From: Candidatus Zixiibacteriota bacterium
GTDB lineage: Bacteria; Zixibacteria; MSB-5A5; SM1-73
Direction: 5' to 3'
DNA length: 20,047 bases
Assembly: GCA_029933635.1 (NCBI GenBank)
Contig: JAOZNS010000026.1
Coordinates: forward strand, 1 to 20,047
Below, piece after piece: positions 6,595 to 13,562 of this stretch. The position numbers were made by a program, and so were the translations under genes. The notes under the pieces are model-generated. The model did no database searches and was not told where the DNA came from. It saw only the letters and a program-made list of their open reading frames with translations. The stretch's first letter is position 1; every line of letters starts with the position of its first letter.

Positions 6595-8346
6595 TTATAA
6601 CACCTTGATCACAATCATGGTCAAATCATCCGCCTGAGGTAAATCACCGGTGAAATCTTTAATCGCCTGGTAGATGTTCTTCAGAATCTGATGGGCATCT
6701 GACTTTTGCGACTCATCAATTATCTGTTTTAGCCTTCTGGTTCCGAATTCCTCCTCCTTCTCATTCTTAGCCTCTGTCACCCCGTCAGTGTAGAAGACTA
6801 AAATGTCACCAGGATTAAGGCTCAAGGCTCTCTCCTCATATTTTGAATTCTCAAACATCCCCAAAGCTATTCCACCCTCGATAAGATATTCCATCTTTCC
6901 AGTGGCGCATCTTAAGATGGGAGCGTTATGTCCGGCGTTGACAAAAGTGAATATCTTGTTCTTTGTATCCAGAACTCCATAGACCGCGGAGACATAGATA
7001 TCTGAAGCTGTGCTTTCGAAAAGAAGGTTGTTAACCTTGAACATGATGCTTCGGATGGCATAGTTGTTCCTTATCTCGGCTATCAGGCTGGCTCGGAAGG
7101 AAGCCATGATCAAAGCCGCGGGTATCCCCTTTCCAGAGACGTCACCGATGGCAATACCCAATTGATTCTCAATTATGGGGATGAAATCATAATAATCTCC
7201 TCCCACCGTCTCTGAAGGAATATTTACACCGGAGATGTCGAAGCCTGGAAGCTGAGGTTTCTTGCGGGGCAAAAAGCTTTGCTGAATCCTCTTGGCGATG
7301 GCAAGCTCCTCCTCCAATTTTCTTTTCTCTAAAATCTCCTCATGCTGGCGTGCTCTCTCCAAGGAAATAGCAGCCAGACTGGCAAAAGCCTCCAGAAGAT
7401 ATAAGTCTTCCTCATCGTAGGCATTCAGCTCATCGCTCTCCAGACTGAAGACTCCAATTATCCTCTTTTGGGATACCATGGGCACCACGATGCCGGATTT
7501 AGACTCCACCCTGGCTTCGATATATCGCGGATCCTCCTTTACGTTAGAAACGATCAAACTCTTCTGAGTCTCTGCCACCCAGCCGGCCAATCCCTGTCCT
7601 ATCTTAAGCTGTAGATCCGGCTCCAGCGCAGGATCAAATCCTCTGGCTTTGATATGCTCGATCTCCTGTTTCTTCTTATCAATCAGAAAGATCGCTGCCG
7701 CATCATATTTGACCACCTTCACAAGACAATCCAAGATCAGCTCCAGAAGCTGGTTCAGATTTAAAGTTGAGCTTAACGACTTCTCCACCTCCAGCAAAGC
7801 TTCGGTCTCCAGGGTCTTCTTCTTCAATTTGCTGAAAAGATAGGAGTTGTCCAGAGCTATTGCCATTTGATCGGCTAAGGAGGAAAAAAACTCCAAATCC
7901 TTTTGATCGAACTTCTTCCCGTTCAGCTTATTCAAAGCGCTCACCGCCCCGATCGACCTTCCTCTTCTCAAAAGAGGAACGCAGATCAAAGAATCTATGG
8001 AAAATCCTATCTGTTCTTCCAACTCAGGGGTATAGCGAGGATCCTGTTTGGGCTGGTTGGAGATCACCGACTCACCCTGCTGGGCCACCCATCCAAAAAT
8101 TCCCCCTCCCAGCTCAAGCTCTGTTTCTTTTCTCCCTTCACCCCTCCTATTTGGGAAGATGTGAAGCCTCATCTTTTTCTTCTTCTGGTCAACTAACAAA
8201 AGTAAGCTGGCCTGGGCTTCCATGGTCCGGGCAGAAAGTTTCAAGATCACATCCAGAAGCTGGTTTAGATCTAAAGTGGAATTCAAAATTTTGGATGTCT
8301 CTGCGAAAAGTCGATTTTTGTCCTTCAGCATAAAAGACTCTATCAT
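6595..8346 (-). CDS. GAF-GAF-PP2C (SpoIIE/RsbU-type) protein serine phosphatase
   Basis: 583 aa, no membrane segment. Two GAF domains (about 27-165 and 197-330; note the parallel GWVAQQGESVISN and GWVAETQKSLIVSN) are followed by a coiled-coil-like linker (about 333-360, EEILEKRKLEEELAIAKRIQQSFLP) and a PPM/PP2C phosphatase domain (365-583). Metal-binding aspartates are in place: D384/D387 (GGDYYDF), D402 (GDVSGKG), D521 (YTDGVTE) and D573/D574 (ADDLT). The family dephosphorylates anti-sigma-factor antagonists in partner-switching stress pathways, with the GAF domains as input; no antagonist or anti-sigma gene is in the window. The start is supported by AAGGAG 6 nt before ATG, and a sigma70-like promoter lies just upstream. 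The domain call is firm; ligand and partner are unknown. Confidence 0.95.
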   Translation of the reverse strand: MIESFMLKDKNRLFAETSKILNSTLDLNQLLDVILKLSARTMEAQASLLLLVDQKKKKMRLHIFPNRRGEGRKETELELGGGIFGWVAQQGESVISNQPKQDPRYTPELEEQIGFSIDSLICVPLLRRGRSIGAVSALNKLNGKKFDQKDLEFFSSLADQMAIALDNSYLFSKLKKKTLETEALLEVEKSLSSTLNLNQLLELILDCLVKVVKYDAAAIFLIDKKKQEIEHIKARGFDPALEPDLQLKIGQGLAGWVAETQKSLIVSNVKEDPRYIEARVESKSGIVVPMVSQKRIIGVFSLESDELNAYDEEDLYLLEAFASLAAISLERARQHEEILEKRKLEEELAIAKRIQQSFLPRKKPQLPGFDISGVNIPSETVGGDYYDFIPIIENQLGIAIGDVSGKGIPAALIMASFRASLIAEIRNNYAIRSIMFKVNNLLFESTASDIYVSAVYGVLDTKNKIFTFVNAGHNAPILRCATGKMEYLIEGGIALGMFENSKYEERALSLNPGDILVFYTDGVTEAKNEKEEEFGTRRLKQIIDESQKSDAHQILKNIYQAIKDFTGDLPQADDLTMIVIKVL

Positions 8347-8373
8347 CCTTTTCTCCTTAGTTAACCTGAAATG

Positions 8374-8402
8374 AACATATCAGATACGTAACCTTGGGTC
8401 AA
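8374..8402 (-). promoter_or_regulatory. Sigma70-like promoter of the GAF-PP2C phosphatase gene
   Basis: Read on the minus strand: TTGACC (8402-8397), a 17-nt spacer, then TATGTT (8379-8374). It lies 27 nt before the ATG at 8346, so the leader is short (about 20 nt) and carries the AAGGAG site. This would drive the phosphatase and probably the NlpC/P60 and uvrC genes. It lies inside the segment bounded by the inverted repeats. Confidence 0.65.
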
Positions 8403-8542
8403 CATGTTTTTATTAAAAGGATTTTTAGGGCGTCATCCCAGCTCGATAATCGAACAAACTGGCAGATTATTTCTCTTGTGATTAACAGATGCCATTTTTA
8501 AACCCTGGAGCAAAAGAGAGAGCACTGATCGAGAAAAGGGTT

Positions 8543-8568
8543 ATTCTCAAACAATGTGAGAATTTTTT
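8543..8568 (+). terminator. Terminator-like AT-rich hairpin next to the right repeat
   Basis: ATTCTCA (8543-8549) pairs perfectly with TGAGAAT (8557-8563) around a 7-nt loop and runs into six T (8563-8568) on the plus strand. The stem has few GC pairs and no plus-strand gene precedes it, so a real terminator role is doubtful. A related hairpin lies at 3971-3990 beyond the left copy, supporting it as part of the extended repeat. Confidence 0.35.
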
Positions 8569-8581
8569 GTAAGTTGTTGAG

Positions 8582-8785
8582 AGGAGAAAATAAAAAAGTG
8601 AAGGTATAGGGGTGAAGCTTTAGCTCCACCTCATTTGAGTCAACTGACCAGATCAAAAGGGCTAATCTGAAGACTTGCCCCCACCCGAAATCATCTCGTG
8701 CAGGCTTTTAAAACCGTGTTAAATTGTGGGGATAATTAGAATATCTGTTCCTCTTCATTTGAATCCTGCGGAAAATTCTGAAGAG
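8582..8785 (-). repeat. 204-bp inverted repeat, right copy
   Basis: Exact reverse complement of 3625-3828. Its hairpin-rich sense strand is the minus strand, i.e. the direction of read-through from rplQ. It abuts the rplQ terminator: the identity ends at 8785 and the terminator's A-run side begins at 8787. On the other side the similarity to the left copy continues imperfectly (8565-8581, 15/17). No coding potential was seen. Both copies therefore lie downstream of a gene read in the repeat's sense direction. Confidence 0.97.
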
Positions 8786-8786
8786 C

Positions 8787-8823
8787 CAAAAAAACCACAG
8801 GCTTTTTAAAACCTGCGGTTTTT
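8787..8823 (-). terminator. Intrinsic terminator of the spc-alpha operon
   Basis: On the minus strand, AACCGCAGG (8820-8812) pairs with CCTGTGGTT (8801-8793) with one G-U pair, and a T-run follows (complement of A at 8788-8794). It lies about 55 bp past the rplQ stop. The A-rich 5' flank makes it partly bidirectional. Confidence 0.85.
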
Positions 8824-8878
8824 AGTCTAAAACATCTAAGCCAAAGGGGCGAAAATTTATTTAACAAATCCACTTCTT

Positions 8879-9451
8879 CTATTCCGGTTTGGTTCCTTTT
8901 AAATCTGCTTTTTCTATTCCTTCGCCCTCCTTAACTTCCTGTTTTATCTCTTCAGTCCTTTCTTCTTTAACCTCTGCTGTGTTAACTTCTACCTTTTCCT
9001 TCTCCTTTTCTTGAGGTTTTGCTTCTTTTACCTTCTCTGACTTGGCTTTCTTTTCCTCTTTTTTCTTCTTTCCTTTCTTCTCTTCCTTGGGGGGTCTCTC
9101 CATCAGAAGCTCCACCACTGATAGCGGTGCACCATCTCCCTTTCTGGGACCGAGTTTGACCACCCTGGTGTAGCCACCTTCCCTGTTCTGAAATTTTGGG
9201 GCTATCTCATCAAATATCTTTTTAACCAGCTTTCTATCTCTGATTACATCATACACCTGGCGATGCGCATGGAGGTCTCCCCTTTTGGCTAAGGTTATCA
9301 ACTTTTCAGCTAACTTTTTGACCTCCTTGGCCTTGGCTTCTGTGGTTTTGATCATTCGATAAACAAACAGAGAAGCCGCCATGTTTGCCAGCATCGCCTT
9401 TCTGTGACTTCTGGTTCTGCCTAATTTCTTTACCCTCTTACCATGTCTCAT
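8879..9451 (-). CDS. rplQ: 50S ribosomal protein L17 (bL17) with long charged C-terminal tail
   Basis: 190 aa. Residues 1-119 are a standard bL17 (MRHGKRVKKLGRTRSHRKAM, with LAKRGDLHAHRQV and REGGYTRVVKLGPRKGD), which lies near the exit tunnel of the 50S subunit. The usual family length is about 115-130 aa; here residues 120-190 add a roughly 70-residue Lys/Glu-rich tail, with no hydrophobic core, ending ADLKGTKPE. The tail is probably disordered and solvent-exposed. Last gene of the block, separated from rpoA by 200 bp and followed by an intrinsic terminator. The Shine-Dalgarno before the ATG is weak. Confidence 0.97.
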   Translation of the reverse strand: MRHGKRVKKLGRTRSHRKAMLANMAASLFVYRMIKTTEAKAKEVKKLAEKLITLAKRGDLHAHRQVYDVIRDRKLVKKIFDEIAPKFQNREGGYTRVVKLGPRKGDGAPLSVVELLMERPPKEEKKGKKKKEEKKAKSEKVKEAKPQEKEKEKVEVNTAEVKEERTEEIKQEVKEGEGIEKADLKGTKPE

Positions 9452-9651
9452 TGGAATAAATCCAGCCTTTCATCTATTTGATTCAATACTAATTAACAGG
9501 TTGGGTGATTAATTTCATCTTAATCGATTACAAAGATCTGAATATTCAAAAACCCGCCATGCAAATTTAATCTTTACTGAATAGAACTTCTAATTCCTCA
9601 CCGAACGTTAAACTTGACCATGCTGACTCTGTCCACCCATACCTTACCTTC
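9452..9651. other. 200-bp spacer between rpoA and rplQ
   Basis: Unusually long for this gene pair, which is normally closely spaced. I see no ORF, strong hairpin or convincing -35/-10 pair in it. It could hold a leader or processing site for rplQ, but nothing in the sequence proves that. Confidence 0.4.
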
Positions 9652-10638
9652 TCATTTACCTTTCTCCGGCTCCTTGTATTTGGAGATGTCCATGCCAAAA
9701 CTAAGTCCCAGCTCGCTTAAGATGGTGCTCAGTTCGGTCAATGATTTTCTTCCGAAGTTGCGATATTTCAGCATCTCCGCCTCGGTCTTCTGCACCAAAT
9801 CCTCCAGCGTCTGAATGTTAGCCGCTCTTAAGCAATTGGACGATCTGACCGAAAGCTCCAGCTCATCCACCCTGGTCTTCAATAGATTGCGAATCCTTAA
9901 AGTCTCCTCATCCACCTCCTCCTCTTCGGCCATCTCAATCTCCTCCTCCAGCTTGATGAAAAGCTGGAAGTGATCCTTCAATATCTTGGAGGCGAAACAG
10001 AGCGCATCCTCCGGAGTCAAGCTTCCATCGGTCCAGATCTCCATAATTAAACGGTCATAGTCTGTGCGGTGTCCCACCCTGGTGTTCTCTACGGTGAAGT
10101 TTACCTTCTGAACCGGCGAAAACATGGAATCTAAAAAGATGGTTCCCACTGGAGCATCGGCCCTTTTGTTCTGTTCAGCCGAAACATAGCTTCTTCCTAC
10201 TCCGACGTCTATCTCCATTCTGAATTTGGTATCTTCTGTTATCTTCACCATATGCAGTTCCGGATTTAAAATCTCGATTTCTCCGTTGGTCTGTATGTCC
10301 TTGGCAGAGAAACTGCCCTTCTTGTTGGTCTCCAAAACTAAGGTCTTGGGCTCATCACCATTAAGCTTCAGCCTCAGCCTCTTTACATTCAGCACGATTT
10401 CGGTGACATCCTCATATACGCCTGGTATGGTGGAGAATTCGTGCAAGACGCCATCGATGCGCAAAGCCACAGGCGCCACTCCCTGAATAGAAGACAGAAG
10501 CGTCCGGCGCAGGGCGTTTCCCAAGGTGATCCCAAATCCTCGCTCCAGCGGCTCCACGATAAATTTAGTATACTTATCGGTCAGGGTAGATTCTTCCATC
10601 TTAATATCTTTGGGCATTTGCAAACTCTTCCATTTCAT
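9652..10638 (-). CDS. rpoA: DNA-directed RNA polymerase subunit alpha
   Basis: 328 aa, near the usual length. The N-terminal domain (about 1-235) contains the dimerisation and beta/beta' assembly surface (FIVEPLERGFGITLGNALRRTLLSSI, residues 26-51). An acidic linker (about 230-246, EEEIEMAEEEEVDEE) joins the C-terminal domain (about 250-318), whose SVRSSNCLRAANI carries R265 and N268, equivalent to the UP-element DNA contacts of E. coli alpha. ATG with a strong AAGGAGG site 9 nt upstream. Preceded by rpsD (gap 100 bp) as in the classical alpha operon. Confidence 0.99.
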   Translation of the reverse strand: MKWKSLQMPKDIKMEESTLTDKYTKFIVEPLERGFGITLGNALRRTLLSSIQGVAPVALRIDGVLHEFSTIPGVYEDVTEIVLNVKRLRLKLNGDEPKTLVLETNKKGSFSAKDIQTNGEIEILNPELHMVKITEDTKFRMEIDVGVGRSYVSAEQNKRADAPVGTIFLDSMFSPVQKVNFTVENTRVGHRTDYDRLIMEIWTDGSLTPEDALCFASKILKDHFQLFIKLEEEIEMAEEEEVDEETLRIRNLLKTRVDELELSVRSSNCLRAANIQTLEDLVQKTEAEMLKYRNFGRKSLTELSTILSELGLSFGMDISKYKEPEKGK

Positions 10639-10738
10639 CCCTTAATTCCTCCTTTCAAGGAGAGAAAACCTCAAAGAACCTTTCCACCGGGGATCACTTT
10701 TTCTTCTTACCAATTCCTTCCACAAATTTTTAAAGAGG

Positions 10739-11365
10739 TCACTTGGAATAAAGTTCCACTATCAATTGTTCTTGAACCAGAAGAGGAATATCCGTCCTTT
10801 TGGGATACTCCAGAAGCTCACCCTGAAGCCGAGCTTTATCTAACCGGAGATAGGGGAGGTCAGCGGTGCGTCCTTCTCTTAAGGCTTGATGGATTAAATC
10901 CAAATTCTTGCTCTTCTCCCGCACGGAGATGATATCTCCAGGTTTTACCTGATAGGAGGGGATGTTGACCACCCTGTCATTAACCAGAAAATGTCGATGA
11001 AGCACCAGCTGACGAGCAGCCTTTCTGGAGGGAGCAAAACCCAGCCTATATGTCAGATTATCCAGCCGGCATTCTAACATCCTTAAAAGGTTCTCACCAG
11101 TTATGCCCTTCTGTCTTGCAGCTCGCTGAAAATAGTTTCTGAACTGGCGTTCCATGATTCCATAGATTCGGCGCACCTTCTGCTTTTCCCTGAGCCTCAA
11201 AGCATACTCCGATCCCTTTCTTCTGGTCGTTCGTCCATGCTCACCCGGGGAGTAAGCTCTTCGTTCGAAGGCACACTTATCACCAAAACAGCGACTCCCC
11301 TTCAAATAGAGCTTCTCTCCCTCACGTCTGCAAAGCTTACAATTTGCTTCGGTGTATCTGGCCAT
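10739..11365 (-). CDS. rpsD: 30S ribosomal protein S4 (uS4), zinc-binding form
   Basis: 208 aa; primary 16S rRNA binder of the small-subunit body. N-terminal Cys cluster C9-x2-C12-x13-C26-x4-C31 marks the zinc-binding (C+) form. The S4 RNA-binding domain follows in the second half (CRLDNLTYRLGFAPSRKAAR, VLHRHFLVNDRVVNIPSYQV). ATG preceded by TTGGAG. In E. coli S4 represses its own operon by binding mRNA near rpsM; no matching pseudoknot was identified here. Sits between rpsK (83 bp) and rpoA. Confidence 0.99.
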   Translation of the reverse strand: MARYTEANCKLCRREGEKLYLKGSRCFGDKCAFERRAYSPGEHGRTTRRKGSEYALRLREKQKVRRIYGIMERQFRNYFQRAARQKGITGENLLRMLECRLDNLTYRLGFAPSRKAARQLVLHRHFLVNDRVVNIPSYQVKPGDIISVREKSKNLDLIHQALREGRTADLPYLRLDKARLQGELLEYPKRTDIPLLVQEQLIVELYSK

Positions 11366-11448
11366 TTATTCTCCAACTGGTGTTTAACGGTTAAATCGAT
11401 CTTTGATCAGCGGGTATTTCACCTCTCCATCTAAAAGCCTTAGCTTTT

Positions 11449-11835
11449 CTACACTCTTCTTCTCTTAGGAGGACGGCAACCATTGTGTGGTATGGGTGTA
11501 ACGTCTCTGATGGCGGTGATTTCCAGACCTGCCGCCTGCAGGGATCTGATGGCGGCTTCCCTTCCCGATCCAGGACCTTTCACCCACACCTCCGCCTTTT
11601 TCACCCCTCTCTCCAAAGCTTCCTTAGCTGCCGCCTGAGCAGCCAGCTGAGCCGCAAAGGGGGTGCTTTTTTTTGATCCTTTGAAGCCCAGCTTACCACC
11701 GGTAGACCAACAGATCAAATTCCCCTTGGGGTCGGTGATGCTGACAATGGTGTTGTTGAAGGTTGCCTGGATATGAGCTATTGCGTTGGTGCTAACCACG
11801 CCCCGTCTCTTTTTAGCCTTCTTAGCCTCCGCCAA
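11449..11835 (-). CDS. rpsK: 30S ribosomal protein S11 (uS11), TTG start
   Basis: 128 aa; S11 forms part of the 30S platform near the mRNA exit and contacts 16S rRNA. Recognised by NAIAHIQATFNNTIVSITD, the Gly-rich GSGREAAIRSLQAAGLEI and the C-terminal DVTPIPHNGCRPPKRRRV. The start is TTG (11833-11835), preceded by an excellent AAAGGAGG 6 nt upstream; the second codon encodes Ala. Follows rpsM by 94 bp. Confidence 0.99.
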   Translation of the reverse strand: MAEAKKAKKRRGVVSTNAIAHIQATFNNTIVSITDPKGNLICWSTGGKLGFKGSKKSTPFAAQLAAQAAAKEALERGVKKAEVWVKGPGSGREAAIRSLQAAGLEITAIRDVTPIPHNGCRPPKRRRV

Positions 11836-11929
11836 TTTGTTCCTCCTTTAAAGCCTGGGAGTTTATCAAGACATCATCATAGAATTGAACCTGAAAAGTC
11901 CAAGGTTATATGAAGACGTTTTAGTCAAT

Positions 11930-12301
11930 TTATTTTCCCCTTTTTGCTCCCACGGTCTTTTTGGGTCCCTTTCTGGTGCGGGCATTGGTCTTGGTCCTTT
12001 GCCCTCTAACCGGCAATCCTCTTCGGTGTCTTAAACCTCGATAGGATCCGATGTCGATTAACCTTTTGATGTTCATGGCCACCTCTCCCCGCAAAGCACC
12101 CTCCACCTTGTATTCCGATTCTATCACCGAACGCAGTTTGGTTATATCCTCCTCGGTTAGCTTGTGCACCCGGGTATCGGGGTTAACTCCGGTGGCTTTA
12201 AGAATTTTTCGGGAGGAGGATAAACCTATCCCATAAATGTAAGTTAAACCTATTTCTATCCTTTTGTCTTTGGGCAAATCCACTCCCGCAATTCTGGCCA
12301 A
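11930..12301 (-). CDS. rpsM: 30S ribosomal protein S13 (uS13), TTG start
   Basis: 123 aa; head protein of the 30S subunit that contacts P-site tRNA and forms intersubunit bridges. Recognised by MARIAGVDLPKDKRIEIGLT, the helix-hairpin-helix YIYGIGLSSSRKIL and the basic tail GLRHRRGLPVRGQRTKTNAR. Start codon TTG (12299-12301) with GGAGGTG 4 nt upstream; second codon Ala. Only 17 bp after rpmJ, so the two are tightly coupled. Confidence 0.99.
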   Translation of the reverse strand: MARIAGVDLPKDKRIEIGLTYIYGIGLSSSRKILKATGVNPDTRVHKLTEEDITKLRSVIESEYKVEGALRGEVAMNIKRLIDIGSYRGLRHRRGLPVRGQRTKTNARTRKGPKKTVGAKRGK

Positions 12302-12318
12302 CTTTCACCTCCACTGTT

Positions 12319-12432
12319 TTATCCCTGTCTCTGTTTGTGGCGGGGATTTTTGCAGATGACCCGCAATATCCCCTTCCTTTTCACGATCTTACATTTCTCA
12401 CAACGAACCTTTATGGACGATCGAACCTTCAT
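12319..12432 (-). CDS. rpmJ: 50S ribosomal protein L36 (bL36)
   Basis: 37 aa, a small gene translated by hand from the minus strand: starts MKVRSSIKVRCEKCKIV, ends CKNPRHKQRQG, stop TAA at 12319-12321. C11, C14, C27 and H32 form the zinc-binding site of the C+ form of bL36, the smallest 50S protein. ATG preceded by GGGGAAAAAAG. Position between infA (97 bp upstream) and rpsM (17 bp downstream) is the standard one. Confidence 0.97.
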   Translation of the reverse strand: MKVRSSIKVRCEKCKIVKRKGILRVICKNPRHKQRQG

Positions 12433-12529
12433 CTTTTTTCCCCGGTCAATCTGTTAACTTCTTTCTTGATTGAGTCTGGAGCTTTCGATCTTGGCTACTA
12501 TGAGTATACCTAGAAGCAGATCTTTCAGA

Positions 12530-12748
12530 TTACTTATATCGGTAGATTATTCGCCCTCGGTTCAAATCATAGGGAGAAAGTTCCACCGTGACCTTATCTC
12601 CGGGAAGTATGCGAATGAAATGCATTCTCATCTTGCCGGAAACGTGGGCTAGCACCTGATGACCATTATCCAGCTCCACCCGGAATAATGCATTGGGCAA
12701 CGGCTCAATAACCTTTCCTTCTACCTGAATGGTCTCCTCTTTTGGCAC
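12530..12748 (-). CDS. infA: Translation initiation factor IF-1
   Basis: 72 aa, the standard length. A single OB-fold (S1-like) protein that binds the 30S A site during initiation. Recognised by EGKVIEPLPNALFRVELDNG, HVSGKMRMHFIRILPGDKV and VELSPYDLNRGRIIYRYK. The start codon is GTG (12746-12748) with AGGTGG 5 nt upstream. It follows map by 18 bp in the same transcript. Confidence 0.99.
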   Translation of the reverse strand: MPKEETIQVEGKVIEPLPNALFRVELDNGHQVLAHVSGKMRMHFIRILPGDKVTVELSPYDLNRGRIIYRYK

Positions 12749-12766
12749 CTATTCCACCTGCCTTGG

Positions 12767-13522
12767 TTAATCAAAACTATTCACGGTTAAAACCTCAGCA
12801 CCATTTTCCGTCACTGCCACCGTATGCTCAAAATGAGCGGAAAGAGAACCATCACGAGTGACGATGGTCCAATGGTCCTCCTTTGTCTCTATCTCATAAG
12901 ACCCCATATTCACCATGGGTTCTATTGCCAGCACCATTCCCTTTTTCAACATCACACCCTGAGCCGGGGGGCCAAAATTGGGGATCTGCGGTTCCTCATG
13001 CATCCTTTTCCCGATCCCATGACCTACCAAATCCCTCACCACCGAAAAACCATTCTTCTCCACAAAGGACTGGATGGCATGAGATATATCTGAAAGATAC
13101 CTTCCCTCTCTAACAAAAGCAAGGGCATTTTCCAGGGCTTGTCGAGTAACTGTTATCAGTTCTTGTGCCTCCCAAGATATCTCTCCTGCTGGATAGGTGC
13201 AAGCCCCGTCCGCATAGTAACCATCCTTTAAAACTCCTATATCCACCGACACTATATCACCTTCCTGGATGATTCTCTCTCCGGGAATCCCATGAACCAC
13301 CTCTTCATTAATGGAGATGCAGACCGAGGAAGGAAATCCTCTGTATCCCTTAAACGCTGGGTAGGCTCCTTGGTCTTTAATAAAATGTTCAGCCAGCCGT
13401 TCCAGTTCTTTGGTCTTCATCCCCGGACGTATGTTTTTACCCAGCAACTTCAAGGTTTCTGCCACTATCCTTCCGTTTCTTCTTATTATTTGAATCTCCC
13501 TTTCGGTTTTCAACTCTATCAT
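12767..13522 (-). CDS. map: Methionine aminopeptidase, type I
   Basis: 251 aa; removes the initiator Met co-translationally from proteins with a small second residue. Pita-bread fold with the full metal set: D94 (VSVDIGV), D105 (YYADGACT), H168 (LVGHGIG), E201 (AIEPMV) and E232 (HFEHTVAVTENG); H77 (VVHGIP) and H175 line the substrate site. There is no N-terminal zinc-finger or SH3-like extension, as expected for the short bacterial form. The Shine-Dalgarno before the ATG is weak. Placed between adk and infA in the standard order; several neighbours have Ala at position 2 and so are likely substrates. Confidence 0.99.
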   Translation of the reverse strand: MIELKTEREIQIIRRNGRIVAETLKLLGKNIRPGMKTKELERLAEHFIKDQGAYPAFKGYRGFPSSVCISINEEVVHGIPGERIIQEGDIVSVDIGVLKDGYYADGACTYPAGEISWEAQELITVTRQALENALAFVREGRYLSDISHAIQSFVEKNGFSVVRDLVGHGIGKRMHEEPQIPNFGPPAQGVMLKKGMVLAIEPMVNMGSYEIETKEDHWTIVTRDGSLSAHFEHTVAVTENGAEVLTVNSFD

Positions 13523-13562
13523 CGCTAAAACGTCAACTTCTGAGTTCGCAGGTTACGTTAGA

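Noticed and set aside
7860..8333. 157-codon plus-strand ORF opposite the phosphatase gene
   Set aside because: Entirely antisense to well-supported GAF domain coding sequence; low-complexity Ser/Pro-rich translation with no family resemblance.
10441..10932. 163-codon plus-strand ORF opposite rpoA and rpsD
   Set aside because: It overlaps two conserved genes antisense and has no independent start signal or recognisable domain.
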